From contig CM049310.1 in assembly GCA_026874595.1 (NCBI GenBank), forward strand, positions 76,935,056 to 76,999,055: a stretch of 64,000 nucleotides of DNA. The letters are read 5' to 3'. The DNA is from Sipunculus nudus. Lineage: Eukaryota > Annelida > Sipuncula > Golfingiida > Sipunculidae. How positions within the stretch are numbered: position 1 is the stretch's first letter; each line of letters opens with the position of its first letter. Made by a program: the position numbers and the translations under genes. The notes below the pieces were generated by a model, which was given only the letters and a program-made list of their open reading frames with translations, ran no database searches and had not been told where the DNA came from. Positions 52,186 through 63,434 of this stretch are shown here, in pieces.

Positions 52186-53938
52186 CTGAAAAAAATACAA
52201 TAGAGAGTAGAAATACAGTTCTTCTGCTTAAACGTGTCTTTTTTTGCACAAAACAGGTAATAATAAATATCTGCATTGGCTCTAAAGGTGTAATTTTATG
52301 TACAGAAACTGAACAAAAGAAAATATATCACAAGATACATTTCGAAACAAATAAATGTGTTAACAATAATATGAGAATATTTCACATGATACTCTATGTA
52401 ACATTGGTGAAAAGGAAACATTTTATTAAAAGAAAATTAAATTCTAATCGTAGGCATTTTACGATAGAATTTTAATTAAGTCAAATTTATTGTGAGCTTT
52501 ACTTGATGCACTGTATAAAAAAAGATGTGAAGACGAATTCTAAAATTATATGTTTTCACTTTTCATTTTCTCTGTTGTTCCCATAAAGGTGGACGGACCT
52601 CAAAAGATCTTTACATTATACTCTTTTTCTTTAAGATTTCCTGTAGTACTATTTTATTCCATTTTATGTTCCTTTTTAAAGCGTGGAGCCAAGGTTTAAC
52701 CGAAAACCATTCTGTGTGCACGTACGAATTCTGGTGCTAGATTCAATAACTAAGTGGGCCATGTCTTCCTTGCTTACGTCAGAAATAATCAAACGTGACA
52801 GTGAGATATTTAAACTATATTTGCCTAAAGCTGTGAATAAATGCATCTGGGAACTGCGTGTAAGCAAACATGAAAAAGCACGTTCATCTAGGCACTGAAA
52901 CAGATGACGTCAAACAATCGCAGGGTCAGGATCAATGATGGCATTTATCTTTTATGTTACTTTGAGAAATCCTCTGTGTGGAGAATGACTCTCCAGGTGT
53001 TGGTTGTACTCATAATGCTCGACAGGTGGCGCATGTTTATTTTCCAGCGTGAGCAACAATACATACAGCTTTTCATATTTGCAACCATTTCCGTCAACGT
53101 TATATCACTTTGGATTAGGGGGAAGCTATGTAAAAAAGAGGACTATAAGGTTACACGGATGATGTATTTTTGCAGACATTAATTTTATGAATCGGCTTAT
53201 TCTTCCTATTTTGTCATTATCATGCATCATATATTTAACATATTCATCTTCATTCTTAGACTTGATAGCCGTTTCAGCTGCTATAGGGGTTTCTCAAAGA
53301 CCTTTAATAGGAAATCATAAAAGTTTGTTTTCTTATTATTTTCAGCACATATGCACGTAACATTATTCTACAAATCACTGATAACATATAATTACAACTT
53401 AAATATGGGCACAATATAATATTGACAAGGCTGAAGATCCTGCAGGATCTTTACTTTATGTTTCAATTCTTGAAAATATTGCAGGACATCATAACTTTAT
53501 CATAAGTTTTGTTAGTATCAAAAGAGTGCAAAGTCTAGAGAGTAAATTTAGACATATATTTATCAATAGGGATATCAATTCACCATTCAAAGAAAACCAT
53601 TTTCTCGACTATGCTACTTGCAGTATTTTACCAAATTTAAAATTTGTTTTGCTTAAAAGCGTCATGTTAACAAAACATTTAATAAATATACCTAATCTCC
53701 AAGCTATTATTATTCCATTTAAGACTATGATCCTGGAGCCAATAGAAACTGACCAAAATATTTACAGCATAAAAGCATAAAAGTGGCCTAGATTGCAATC
53801 GAACCATACGATTACTATAAAATGCAGGGATTAATACTGGTTTCCATCGTAAACATCAGCCGTACTGGATAGGGACAGACTTCTCGGAATGGTGAATTGT
53901 ATGGGGTTATATATAAAATGAACATGAAGATATATAGT
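52186..53938. other. Intron (or 3' UTR plus intron) between the alternative tail exons
   Basis: AT-rich. Frames on the plus strand (52683-53182, 53526-53780) show no domain. A TGACGTCA lies at 52905-52912. Confidence 0.45.
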
Positions 53939-54059
53939 TTACTTCTTGGACTTCTTCTTCTTCTTCTTGTGTTTCTTGGCCGGCTCTCTGTCCTCATCCT
54001 CTTTAGGCAGCGGCGGCAGCTGCTGCCCCCTGGTGTCTGGGCTGTCGCGGAAGTAATTT
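53939..54059 (-). CDS. Membrane protein, polybasic tail exon (terminal or cassette)
   Basis: After the acceptor TTTTTAG, one base completes a phase-2 lysine codon. The exon then codes NYFRDSPDTRGQQLPPLPKE, DEDREPAKK and HKKKKKKSKK, then TAA (53941-53939). The lysine run could act as a basic membrane-binding or nuclear-localisation-like patch; this is inference. A donor-like AA|GTAAAC overlaps the stop codon (GT at 53942-53941). If used, the exon is exactly 117 bases (54059-53943), phase 2 in and out, and would read through into the 52185 exon without the stop. Thus it may be an alternative last exon or a frame-preserving cassette. Confidence 0.68.
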
Positions 54060-55057
54060 CTAAAAACATGGATGAAAGAACATGCTTCATCCAAAAGAAA
54101 ACCACCTATGACTTCTGTGCAGTGGACTATGCTGGAGAATTTGCCGAGACCCTCATAAAGTCAGGGTGTACAGACATTCATGTCCTTTTAACAAGACACG
54201 GTTAGCATGCTAAAGGGAGGATGCTGAAGATCTGGCATCTTCAAAGTAAATAAAAAATGTTAATAGAATAATTTGGTCGATCAAAATGATGAACAAGGGG
54301 GAATGTTCCACACAATTTGTTATTTGGTTTGTTGGTACCTCTGGAAAGTTGCAGATCAGGAGGCCAGTCATTAAAACGTACCCCGAATTAAAAATAAAGT
54401 TGACTAGTTATATTGGCCAATGTTATGTCATAAAGGTGAGTCAATCTAATCTGTGTCGGACTTACCGAGGGGAGGAGGGGGGACTACTGATTATAAGGCA
54501 AATAGCATAGTTTAAACAGATTGTGATGGCGTCGCTTATGAAAGGATAGTTCTCGCCTGGAGAATTCAGAATCGTTCAAATTCCTCTGTTTCAAGTTTGT
54601 GTTCGGCTAAAAACATGTCCACAGATAAAAATCTTCATATATTTATATGAAAATATAAGTGTTATAAGTGATGGCATCAAACATCATGTCAAATTGTTAG
54701 TCAACAACTTTAAACTTGCAATCAAAACAGTGCAGCTACACACTCCACTCTGAAGAAAAATTAAAAATTGAGAACAAGAAACACGTCAACTCTGTGTGAT
54801 GTGTGCTTTTAAATACAAAATGTGCTACATGCCACACCAAAGTTCTTCCAGTCATAAAGAGTGTCGTTCTGTGGAAAGCAGTAGTGTTACATTTGTATTA
54901 TATTTGTTAGCATGTGACCAAAACACTGGTCTTCATGGAAGTTGTTCCTGTATTACAGATGGTCAATTTGGTTTTACTGTATTTTCCCGGTCTCGTCACT
55001 CACAATATGCCATTTCTGCTCTGTTATAAGTAAAAAGCCCATGTTAAATCAACTCAC
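54060..55057 (-). other. Intron of the membrane-protein gene
   Basis: Bounded by GTGAGT (from 55057) and TTTTTAG. The plus frames at 54286-54510 and 54796-55029 within it are not accepted as genes. Confidence 0.6.
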
Positions 55058-55258
55058 TTGTTTGTGGCACCCTCGTATGCACCATGGTACGGTTTGACAG
55101 GTCCTCCCCTAGTTTCATCATTTATCGCCCACTTGGCAGACTTCCCATTCAGATGCGCCTCATCCCCGTACATCTCCGGAGGGGATGGACCCACCTGCTG
55201 CTTCTTGGGAGCCTGGCGTCTCTGTTTGTTCTTCCTGTCCTGTTTTGCCCTCCTTTTA
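55058..55258 (-). CDS. Membrane protein, cytoplasmic juxtamembrane exon
   Basis: Acceptor CTTCTTTTTGTAG, donor AA|GTGAGT. One base completes a phase-2 codon (His), then 66 codons: KRRAKQDRKNKQRRQAPKKQ, QVGPSPPEMYGDEAHLNGKS, AKWAINDETRGG, PVKPYHGAYEGATN. The first 20 residues are strongly basic, as expected for the stop-transfer side of a type I membrane protein. PSPPEMYGDE and KPYHGAYEG contain tyrosines in acidic or proline-rich surroundings that could be phosphorylated or bound by adaptor proteins (inference). It ends in phase 2, compatible with both downstream tail exons. Confidence 0.78.
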
Positions 55259-55710
55259 CTACAAAAAGAAGAAACTCAACGTAATGAGAAATACAATCAG
55301 CAAAGCTAAAATTGGATATAACTTGAAAATAAAATGAGAAAATTAACAGAAATTAGACATTTCTCAAACCGGCCAAAGATTTATATATCTGTTTAGAGTA
55401 CTTAAGTTTAAGTCAGAGACACAAATCTTCCCCAGCTCCAGTGATGCAATTCTTTCAATGGAGACAGAGATACAGATAGAGACAAAATATTCCGTGTTTA
55501 CATCTTCATCAAATGATAATGCTTCCTCATACTTAATTAAAAGAAATAAATAAATAATAAATAATCATTCACAATGTTTATCGCATTATGCATCCACGTT
55601 TGATGACATTGGCACAATCAGTCATTTTCATAAAAAAAATCGAGAGTCTTTGAATTCATATACAAGCGGCACATGGAAGTTGATCTGCGAACATTCCGGT
55701 AAATATAAAC

Positions 55711-56000
55711 ATACGCTCCTCACAGAGCGGTTATACACAGCAGTCCGGTTCTAGCACTGGGCCAAGAATCAGACCGACATACGCTGGTGTTCCGGTGTAA
55801 TCAAAACCGATAGAAACAGACCAATGAAAGCGGCTTTCGCATGTTTAAATTTGGAGCTGGATGCACAATGTGATACCACGCTCTCATTGGTCTAATTACA
55901 CTTGTTTGCTCTTTGCCTATCCTGGTGGTCGAACCCAGTGAATCTTGCCATACAAAGGACATTTGGACTGAAGTGTAAAACGCTGCGTGAGGAACGTAAT
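55711..56000. mobile_element. Intronic MITE, copy 1
   Basis: The left end, ATACGCTCCTCACAGAGCGG, and the right end, CGCTGCGTGAGGAACGTAAT, are imperfect inverses. The interior GCATGTTTAAATTTGGAGCT and CTCTCATTGG are shared with the copy at 56861-57228. Lies in the intron between the TM exon and the juxtamembrane exon. Confidence 0.7.
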
Positions 56001-56597
56001 ATAAACGCGGATGTTAACAGATACGTCAACGGTTTTCAAAACAAGAGCGTGCGACTATTGCAAAAAATGTAAGGCGGAAGGAGGACCATAGTTTTACGTC
56101 GAATAATTGCATACTGCAAGGATAATTGCAATAAATATAGAAAAAGTATATAATTAAAGAACATATAAAATTGGTGATTCCTGTTCATGCACGGTTATTT
56201 GCTAAAGCTATATCTGTAGTTCATGCAATTTAACAAATTCATCATTAAAGGAGATACAAAAACTTGAAATCCTTTGTGTATATACACTGAGATATCCTTT
56301 TACAAAGACACAAAACATTAAACTGACATTAGGTACTCAAGAAATAGGTACGCGGTAATATTTATATGGCTGAAAAACTCTAATTTAATGACAGATAGAA
56401 AAAAAACTCCGTGAACAAAGAAACGTAACAGGCTTGAGAGCTAACTGTATTTTGCGGTGTAAGAATACTGCAGATTTTTCATCAATAAAAATTACAAGTG
56501 TTTAAAACTTCCCCATTATTTTCCGGAACAAAACTGTTGTAAGCAATCCCGTGTCATTGTTCCATGACAAAAGCCCGTACAGTATGATCAAACTTAC

Positions 56598-56775
56598 TGT
56601 ATGAAATGCAGGACGATGACAATGACAGCCACAAGGACCAGTATAACACAGGCGATGGGACTGATGATTGCGTTCAGGAGGTCGTTGGGGGGCAGGTTGT
56701 ACCGCTCACCCTCAACCTCCACGACAGAGTAACCAGTGTCCTGGTTGAAGCCCTTCCGGACATTAAGAGTGATGG
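56598..56775 (-). CDS. Membrane protein, exon with membrane-proximal strand and TM helix
   Basis: Acceptor TATGTTCTTGCAG, donor CA|GTAAGT. The spliced chain reads AITLNVRKGFNQDTGYSVVE, VEGERYNLPPNDLLN, then a single hydrophobic helix from about AIISPIACVILVLVAVIVIV to LHFI, followed in the next exon by KRRAK. The orientation (extracellular N side, basic cytoplasmic flank) fits a type I protein. The strand before the helix would be the last strand of a SEA-like domain. Entry is phase 1 and exit phase 2; both match neighbouring exons exactly. Confidence 0.82.
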
Positions 56776-56860
56776 CTGCAAGAACATATACAACGTTTTA
56801 CCAAGTGTGTTTTTCGCACTATAAGTATGCCTATAAGAAAAGCCAATAAAGATCAAATGC

Positions 56861-57228
56861 TGCTCTCCTCGTGCAGCGGTTATACACTGGGGTAGCCATG
56901 AAAACATGACACTCATGCTTCTGAAATAAACTGAGTTCATAAAAAATTGACGTTTGGGGTGGCAGGCTTTCGTCAACACTAGGGTCGTCCAGGATCTACT
57001 TAGTTTTAACCGTTGGTCTTTATCGAACAAGCGAGAGCAGTTGTCGCATGTTTAAAATTTGGAGCTGGACACACAATGTGAAACCACCCTCTCATTGGCC
57101 TGATTACAACTGTCGGCTCTGTGACAGCCCTGGTGGTGAACCCAGAGAATCTTGCTATTCAAAGCAGCGGTCAAAACTAAGGCGATCTGGGACGACTGCA
57201 TGTGTATAACCGAGGGTGAAGAGCGTAA
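56861..57228. mobile_element. Intronic MITE, copy 2
   Basis: The left end, TGCTCTCCTCGTGCAGCGG with TTATACAC, is mirrored by GTGTATAACCGAGGGTGAAG and GAGCGTAAA at the right. It shares GCATGTTTAAAATTTGGAGC and the ACACAATGTGA core with copy 1 and has an extra ~90-base insertion. Lies in the intron upstream of the TM exon. Confidence 0.7.
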
Positions 57229-57394
57229 AAAAATTACAAGCACTTCATATGTTAAAAAGGTATGTTTCATTTATTGAAAAAAATAAAGTATTAAATTTCG
57301 GCAAATTAAAACAATACACAATTCGTGACTTATCCATCATATATATTTTCATTCTTCCTTAACATCATTCTGTTAGCTTTTACAAAATAACGAA

Positions 57395-57397
57395 TAT

Positions 57398-57451
<54 letters not shown>
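57395..57451. repeat. (AT)n microsatellite
   Basis: AT repeat with an AAATATAT interruption, in an intron of the membrane-protein gene. Confidence 0.9.
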
Positions 57452-57453
<2 letters not shown>

Positions 57454-57625
57454 CTAAGGATTGAGTAGTTTTGATTGCAAGAACTAAAATAACTAAAAAG
57501 ATTATCAAGCGACGATTTAGTTTATGGTAAAATTTGGACAGCCCAAAAATCTTTATTTGGATTCAGTGCAATGCATGGTAATGCCTTTCAGGTAAATGTA
57601 GTTAGTATTTGTTAACATGACTTAC

Positions 57626-57774
57626 CTGTCAGAGCTTTTTTGTTCAGCATGTACTTTGTCGATGAGCCATTGATGAGGTCACTTCCGGTTGGCAGTTCTA
57701 ACGCGTATTCAATTTCCACATAACTTTTATCCTGTGATTGGGCAAGGTACTTCAAGTTGCTAACAGCAAACGTT
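57626..57774 (-). CDS. Membrane protein, ectodomain exon
   Basis: Acceptor TTGGTATTTCAG, donor ACAG|GTAAGT. It completes a serine codon, then codes TFAVSNLKYLAQSQDKSYVE, IEYALELPTGSDLINGSSTK, YMLNKKALT. Two alternating-hydrophobic segments (TFAVSNLKYL; YVEIEYALEL) look like a beta hairpin, and SDLINGSSTKYMLNKKAL like a helix, with one N-glycosylation site (NGS). This is the strand-strand-helix part of a predicted beta-alpha-beta-beta-alpha-beta order. The protein was not recognised; the ORF context is confirmed by matching splice phases (2 in, 1 out). Confidence 0.78.
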
Positions 57775-58161
57775 CTGAAATACCAAACGTTGTGTGTCAC
57801 AATTCAACTAGTTTTACACATAGGCAAAATTCAGTAATATAATGGAAATATAATATAGAACTGTTCAACACTCTGTGACAGCAAAAGCCTATCTTAAAAA
57901 AAAAAAAGTTTAATTAAAATTCCACCTTCTTTTAGAAAATATATACAATATATATGTACCTTATTTATTAATCAGGCAAATGTGTTTGCTTATTGTTTTA
58001 TTAACTTGTCCTAACTCCTCTTCACACAGCAAGTGAAACATACTTAAGCATGTTCAAATGTTAATCCAGCTATCAGCTTGAATAGATCTGTTCAGGAGTT
58101 TATGACTTAAATCAGGTTGACTATACGCCAGTGGAAGAACCGACGTTTTATCAGTTTTGTG

Positions 58162-58234
<73 letters not shown>

Positions 58235-58786
58235 TTGCCTCGTAATGTGAAGCAAATTGGTCACATGACCACACTATCAGGCCTCCTCAGAAATTCTAGC
58301 AAGACATGTCCTTAGGTAAAGTGGAACTTTCTATGTCTAACAGTTGTGATGTGTGCCTTATTAGAGAATGGACCAATGGCTGTCATCTGTCAAATGTACA
58401 AGTAAAAATGTGTAAAAATAGAAAAATATATATATATATAGTTCGCACCATTGATCCTCTTTAAGCAGCTAAAGTTCGCCACGGTCAGTTGGTGTACCGC
58501 ATTTATGCGAATTAGCCCAGCCATCCTTAAGAAATCTGCCTTTGAGTATGTGTTCTCAATTGTTTTTTTGCACCCTTAACTTAACAGTTACGATTTTTGC
58601 CCTGGTAACAGACTATACTGTCAGCTAGTAATCTATATCTAAGGTGACTTTCAGTCAGCTGAGCTAAAACCCTCATAAATGTAATAAAATATTGCACTTT
58701 GCGCCATCATCAGGAGATAACTTTTTGCTTCCAAAACAAATTACTTTGAATTCAGGAAACAGAGTATTAACACGAAGCCTACTTAC
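57775..58786 (-). other. Intron of the membrane-protein gene with AT microsatellite
   Basis: Contains an (AT)n tract at 58164-58231 and a solo TCAGTCAGCTGAGCTAAAAC end (58651-58670) resembling the end of element B. Confidence 0.6.
58164..58231. repeat. (AT)n microsatellite
   Basis: Uninterrupted AT repeat of about 34 units. Confidence 0.95.
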
Positions 58787-58896
58787 GAATTACCCGTCCA
58801 TGTGTCCAGCTGACACTCTTGGGGGAACGATAAGCAGAAATCATTAGCTTGTTTCACTAGATGTGTAGTGAAAGTAGTACGGACTGTCTCTTCCCA
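58787..58896 (-). CDS. Membrane protein, ectodomain helix exon
   Basis: Acceptor ATTTTCTCTTTCAG, donor TC|GTAAGT. It enters in phase 0 with WEETVRTTFTTHLVKQANDF, then CLSFPQECQLDTWTGN, leaving two bases. The first ~20 residues have helix-like spacing; the two cysteines eight residues apart may form a disulphide. Exit phase 2 matches the 57774 exon. Together with the next two exons it forms the predicted membrane-proximal domain. Confidence 0.72.
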
Positions 58897-59083
58897 CTGA
58901 AAGAGAAAATCACAAGTAAATCATTATGCTAAATACATTATAGAAGAGTGTCATTGTATAGTTCATGTACATGTAATTGTTCAAACAGAAAAGAATGCAA
59001 GAAAACACCGTACCCAAAAGAGCATTGTATCTGTGAGTTGAAGCCAGCTATTCAACTGCCTTAGGCCAAAAATTAGAGATATG

Positions 59084-59270
59084 ATTTACAGGCACCGCGC
59101 GCGTCAATGTTAACCCCCGCATCTTCTTTTCATCTTTCAAGAAGATAACTTTCTGTTAAGATTTCCTCTGTTATTTAGTGCTTTTCAGCAAAACAATTCT
59201 GTTTTTATCATGCTTTTCCCTGATCATATGACATTTTTTATCGAAGCATACAAAAAAGGTAAAAATGTAT
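59084..59270. mobile_element. Fragment of the 33447-type MITE
   Basis: ACAGGCACCGCGCGCGTCAA and TTAACCCCCGCATC, then TTATTTAGTGCTTTTC and GACATTTTTTATCGAAGCAT, match blocks of the element at 33447-33780. The right terminal repeat is missing. Confidence 0.6.
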
Positions 59271-59346
59271 GTGATATTTGGCTTACTCGGCGAACATTTA
59301 AAAGAACAGTAGGTAATTCCTGCTAGTAACGGTTCTTAAAATGCCT

Positions 59347-59347
<1 letters not shown>

Positions 59348-59388
<41 letters not shown>

Positions 59389-59390
59389 GA
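59348..59390. repeat. (ATA/TAA)n microsatellite
   Basis: About 14 TAA units. Confidence 0.9.
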
Positions 59391-59843
59391 GAGTATTTAT
59401 ATAGCGCCAATTCTCCGATAGTCAGACCCACGGCGTAATTCACACACACACACACACTCCCATGCCCACTAACAAAGCACAATTTCACGGAAACCTACTC
59501 CCTGTGTCTCTCCCTAAGCCCTCTTTCTTTCCTCTCTTCTCCCGCATGTTTATAATTGTAACTGACTTAAGAAACAAGTGATACATATTAATGAGCAAAA
59601 GCTTGCCGAGAGATAAGTTTTTAAACTGATTTTAAATGATGTAAGGTTCGGAGATTTTCTAAGTGTAGAAGGAAGCGAATTTAAGACTTTTTAGGCTATG
59701 AAACGGAAGGAACGTTCACCGACATTCATATTACATTTTAGTGCTTTAAGAAGATTTCCGCCAGCCGATAGGTTATTAATTGTTCAGACATATATGATCG
59801 AAGTGAGCCATTGAAATTGCGGTAAACAAAAACATCAATTGGC
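59391..59843. other. Intronic sequence, nothing recognised
   Basis: Begins with GTATTTATATAGCGCCAATTC beside the TAA repeat, a phrase that may be a dispersed repeat end. CA repeat near 59440-59456. No exon recognised. Confidence 0.4.
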
Positions 59844-59851
59844 CCTGGTGA

Positions 59852-60347
59852 CAGTGATGTAGGGCTCGATTCCACATATGTAAGGACTTGGACTTGGACT
59901 CTTGGGTCCTGGACATGGACTCGGAGGTAAGGACTCGAGAAATCAGCCCGAGTTCATCTTTAGTCCAGGTGAAAAAAAAAACTCTGTCACAGATTACATA
60001 AAGATTGTACACATGGGTGGACTACTAATAGAATATTATTAAAAATAAGACTATATATACCACGTTTTTAGCTTTGCGTCAGGGGCTTAACGTAATTAAA
60101 CATTCGAGTAAAGGGCACTTGTAAACTAACATTAAATTTGCATGATTATCTCAAATACCACTTTAAAATTTCTTTTAATAAGAAAATTTGTATCGGATTT
60201 GGACTCGAGTTCCAAATGACTCGGACTCGGAGAAGGTGGACTTGGACTCGAACCTCGTAGACTCGTACTTGGAATTGGACTCGAGTAGTCTAGACTCGAA
60301 CTTGCACTCAGACTCAGATAGCGTTGACTGCATGGACCACATCACTA
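59852..60347. mobile_element. hAT-like MITE with GGACTCGA-iterated arms
   Basis: The left end, CAGTGATGTAGGGCTCGA, and the right end, CATGGACCACATCACTA, are imperfect inverses. They are flanked by CCTGGTGA (59844-59851) and CCTGGGGC (60348-60355), a 6/8 match for a target duplication. Both arms are built from GGACTTGGACTCG and GACTCGGACTCGGA-type units (59881-59960 and 60190-60315). A partial copy starts at 62661. No transposase; the Asp/Ser-rich frame at 60188-60400 simply translates the repeat. Confidence 0.75.
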
Positions 60348-60355
60348 CCTGGGGC

Positions 60356-60926
60356 GCTTGTCGCTTGGATGGTAACGATAAAATAAAGGTGGATGTTTAA
60401 TATGACCTATTATTTAATCAGAGTACCGTTAGCTGTACTTGTATGAATTCATTCATTTAGCTTTATGAGGTGTTTGTATCTTCAAGCCTTGAGGTACCCG
60501 TGGTAAATGGCAGAGTGTTATAAATTTAGTCTTGGCCTAATGCCCAAGGAGAATAGCGAGACTTCTACAAGCCCGGTATACTGCAGATCAGTCATATCGC
60601 AATGTCAGGGGGCGGCTGAACTGTCTGAAAACCATGCAGTGACGTCACGATAACGCTTCCTTAACCGAGAAAGATCATGGAATCGCCTCGTTACGGCCTA
60701 ACTTTGCTCATACAGAACGTGTGTGTGATGGTCCCGAGTTGGTTATTCTCCAAATCCAGGTCATAAACGAAGCCATAGAGCAACATTTAATTTTAGTACC
60801 GATGATATTTCTGGCGCAGACCGTGTAAAGCAAACTTTTTTTTCCAAGTATATAGAGAATTAGATTTTTTACGTTTGCAATTTGTACACAACGTCCGCAA
60901 GCAAGCACACACACACGCACACAAAG

Positions 60927-60957
<31 letters not shown>

Positions 60958-62660
60958 CGAGAGACAGACAGACAGACAGACAGAGTTGTAATTCTGTAGC
61001 GCAGCAATTTTCAATTAACCTCCTGTTTTTTTGTTTTGTTTTTTTTTTTTGCCATATCAAGGATTCTCTTACGAACATACTTTTCCATACTTCCACACAC
61101 CTTTCTTCCTAAATATTTCTATTATGATCACGGATATGTCATGTCAAGCTCTAACATTTATAATAAGGTAAAACTGTAAAGCTTTCTCTGCTATTGAAAA
61201 TATCATTTCAGACCATTTCAGATAAAACCGGACAGGTTTGATTCTCAGAGAGACTATATACAGACTGAACAGAACTTAGTTCAGAAATGGGATAGTGGAC
61301 CATGTTATACCTGAAACTTCTTTGTCCAGTGTCGACTCGTCCTTATGATAAAAAGTATTTTTATAGGTATTTTTTAAGCTAGCACTAATCTGTTTTCGAT
61401 ATTTATTTTGTTTGCTCACGTGTCAGACAACACCATCGCTCACACACACATACACACACAGTTCGGGCATACATGTAAATGTTGCTATTATAGAATGTGT
61501 ATAGTCACCATGTGCCTAATTCCTCAATGTGTTATGTGAAGTAAGGACATGCTCTGGTTAATTTAAGTCAGTTAGAACATATACTGATTACTGAGTATTC
61601 ATAATTCATACTGCAGGGATTCATGTTATACATTATTATACAACTATACGCTCAATAATCATTCATCTTAACTCAACGGGGTTACGTCGGCCTTCGCAGG
61701 GTAGTATTATCTTATGTCCTCTGTAAACATATATGAGTGATATTAATATGATATGTGTGTGTAATAATACGCATACTGTTTTCTAAAAAAATACGCATAC
61801 TGTTTTCTTGCCGTAATTCAGGCGTTGTGCATTTAAGGTTTTCAGAACAATAAGTAAACATAAGAAATGTACGATGCCCATTTTATATTACACTTGATGA
61901 GAGAGATTTAATAAAGATACCCACTAGTCAATATAAATACATTTTGAGGATGGGTGATAAGTCCAAGTAAATAGGTTCTTTTCTACATTATATCTCCATT
62001 GTAACGGTAAGTGGACAAAATTGGAAAGACATGTACTATAGACAACCAACTGGTCACACGTATATGCATAGGCCAAAAATCTTTGCACTAAAAACTATTT
62101 TTATTAGTCGTTTGCCAATTAATCGATAATATCCATGATTGGTCGTTTTCTTTCATAATAGATTAAATCGGTCGCATATTTGCATAATCAATCACAAACG
62201 ATTATATATGCACATCAAAAGAAGTCATATTATCCCGAGAAGATATTCTAATTCTAACAGAGATATAAAAAAGACGGGCGCTTAACGGCTTTAAAACTTA
62301 ACCTTGTGCAACGAATAAGTGTAAATATTACCTTGACCTTTGAGCGTGATTTATATGTTAGACTGGATTTACTCGATCAGTATTTTCGGTATAATTCTGT
62401 ACAAAAGATTTCACGGTAATATAAATAGTACATAATCGATTAATAATCGATCATCGAGTATCATTTTATAACCGATCCCTACCACTATTATTCATGCAAC
62501 TTTTCTAGAAAGCATGTATTTAAAAGTACTCGTGAACAATTTAGAAAATCAAAAGAAAATCAATAGGTATCATAGTATCGTGTTGATAATAAAGAAATAA
62601 TGCATGAATTTATCACGTGCCGTCAATGACAATCGCGAATAAACTGAGTCCTGGCAAGTC
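60356..62660. other. Intronic/intergenic, nothing coding recognised
   Basis: (GA)n tract at 60928-60956 followed by (GACA)n at 60961-60983, with a T-rich tract near 61027-61050. A perfect TGACGTCA lies at 60641-60648. At 62080-62485 there are several ATCGAT-type motifs ending TAACCGATCCCTA, possibly another decayed MITE. Confidence 0.45.
60926..60985. repeat. (GA)n then (GACA)n microsatellite
   Basis: GAGAGA run of about 14 units passing into GACAGACAGACA. The Ser/Leu-rich frames over it on the minus strand are repeat artefacts. Confidence 0.9.
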
Positions 62661-62770
62661 AGTGATGTAAGGCTCGAGTCCGGACTTGGACTCGACTGTG
62701 AACGCGACAGTACTATATTAGGGACTCGAACTGCGTTCCTGGACTCGAATGGGAGTTCAGGAATAAAAAA
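62661..62770. mobile_element. Partial copy of the GGACTCGA MITE
   Basis: AGTCAGTGATGTAAGGCTCG and GGACTTGGACTCGA match the left arm of the 59852 element. No right terminus was found. Confidence 0.6.
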
Positions 62771-63290
62771 ATGAGGCGGTCATGCTCAATCTAATTAAAA
62801 AAAATCTCTTTCTTAATTGTATCCGATTATCCTCTGAAACTGCATTGAATATCACTTATTATCAGTGATTTAAGGAAAGTTAACAGAGCAGAAATAAGAT
62901 CCGACATTTCAGGTAAACGAAACATATAATTTGGTACTCTTTATGTACCATTTGAAAACGGTCTGAACGAGGAAGAAACATAATTGACGTCATATCATGA
63001 TGAATAATAACTAGGTGATCAGCCGCGTGGTAACAAGACGACACATCAAAAAGTTTATTCTATATACTACGTTTCGGATGCGCCAAAAGCATTAAACCGT
63101 GACAACAAATACTGGAAGAGAGGTGTTATCCGACGCGTGAAAAGTCTATGAATGAGAAAAATATAAAGGTCTAGAGAAAGTTCTTTTTTGTTTTCGAGGT
63201 CAGAACATTACAATTCAGGAAGTAAATTATGCATTTTGTAGAGCAACCCCCATGCGTCAGAAAGCAACTTTATAAGGAAATTTTACTTAC

Positions 63291-63329
63291 AGAGTTAAGC
63301 TGGAGTTTCCAAAATGTAACGCATACAAT
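63291..63329 (-). CDS. Membrane protein, short upstream ectodomain exon (tentative)
   Basis: Codes IVCVTFWKLQLNS in 39 bases. The donor TCT|GTAAGT is strong and phase 0, which is exactly what the 58896 exon requires. VTFWKLQLN alternates like a beta strand and would be the first strand of the predicted domain. The acceptor (AATGTAG) has a poor pyrimidine tract, and an in-frame TAG overlaps it, so the left boundary is uncertain. The N-terminal part of the protein lies beyond the window or was not recognised. Confidence 0.45.
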
Positions 63330-63400
63330 CTACATTACTTCCATACCAAAGGTTACCTGCCAAACCCAGGAGGGTAAAGGTAATGCGTCCAACCCCGTTC

Positions 63401-63434
<34 letters not shown>

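Noticed and set aside
52026-52475. 149-codon plus-strand open frame
   Set aside because: Antisense to the NTEL exon of the minus-strand membrane protein, then AT-rich noise.
53897-54205. 102-codon plus-strand open frame with leucine-rich start
   Set aside because: Leucine run is the antisense of the AAG lysine codons in the polybasic exon.
60188-60400. Asp/Ser-rich protein-like frame
   Set aside because: Direct translation of the GGACTCGA iterations of a MITE arm.
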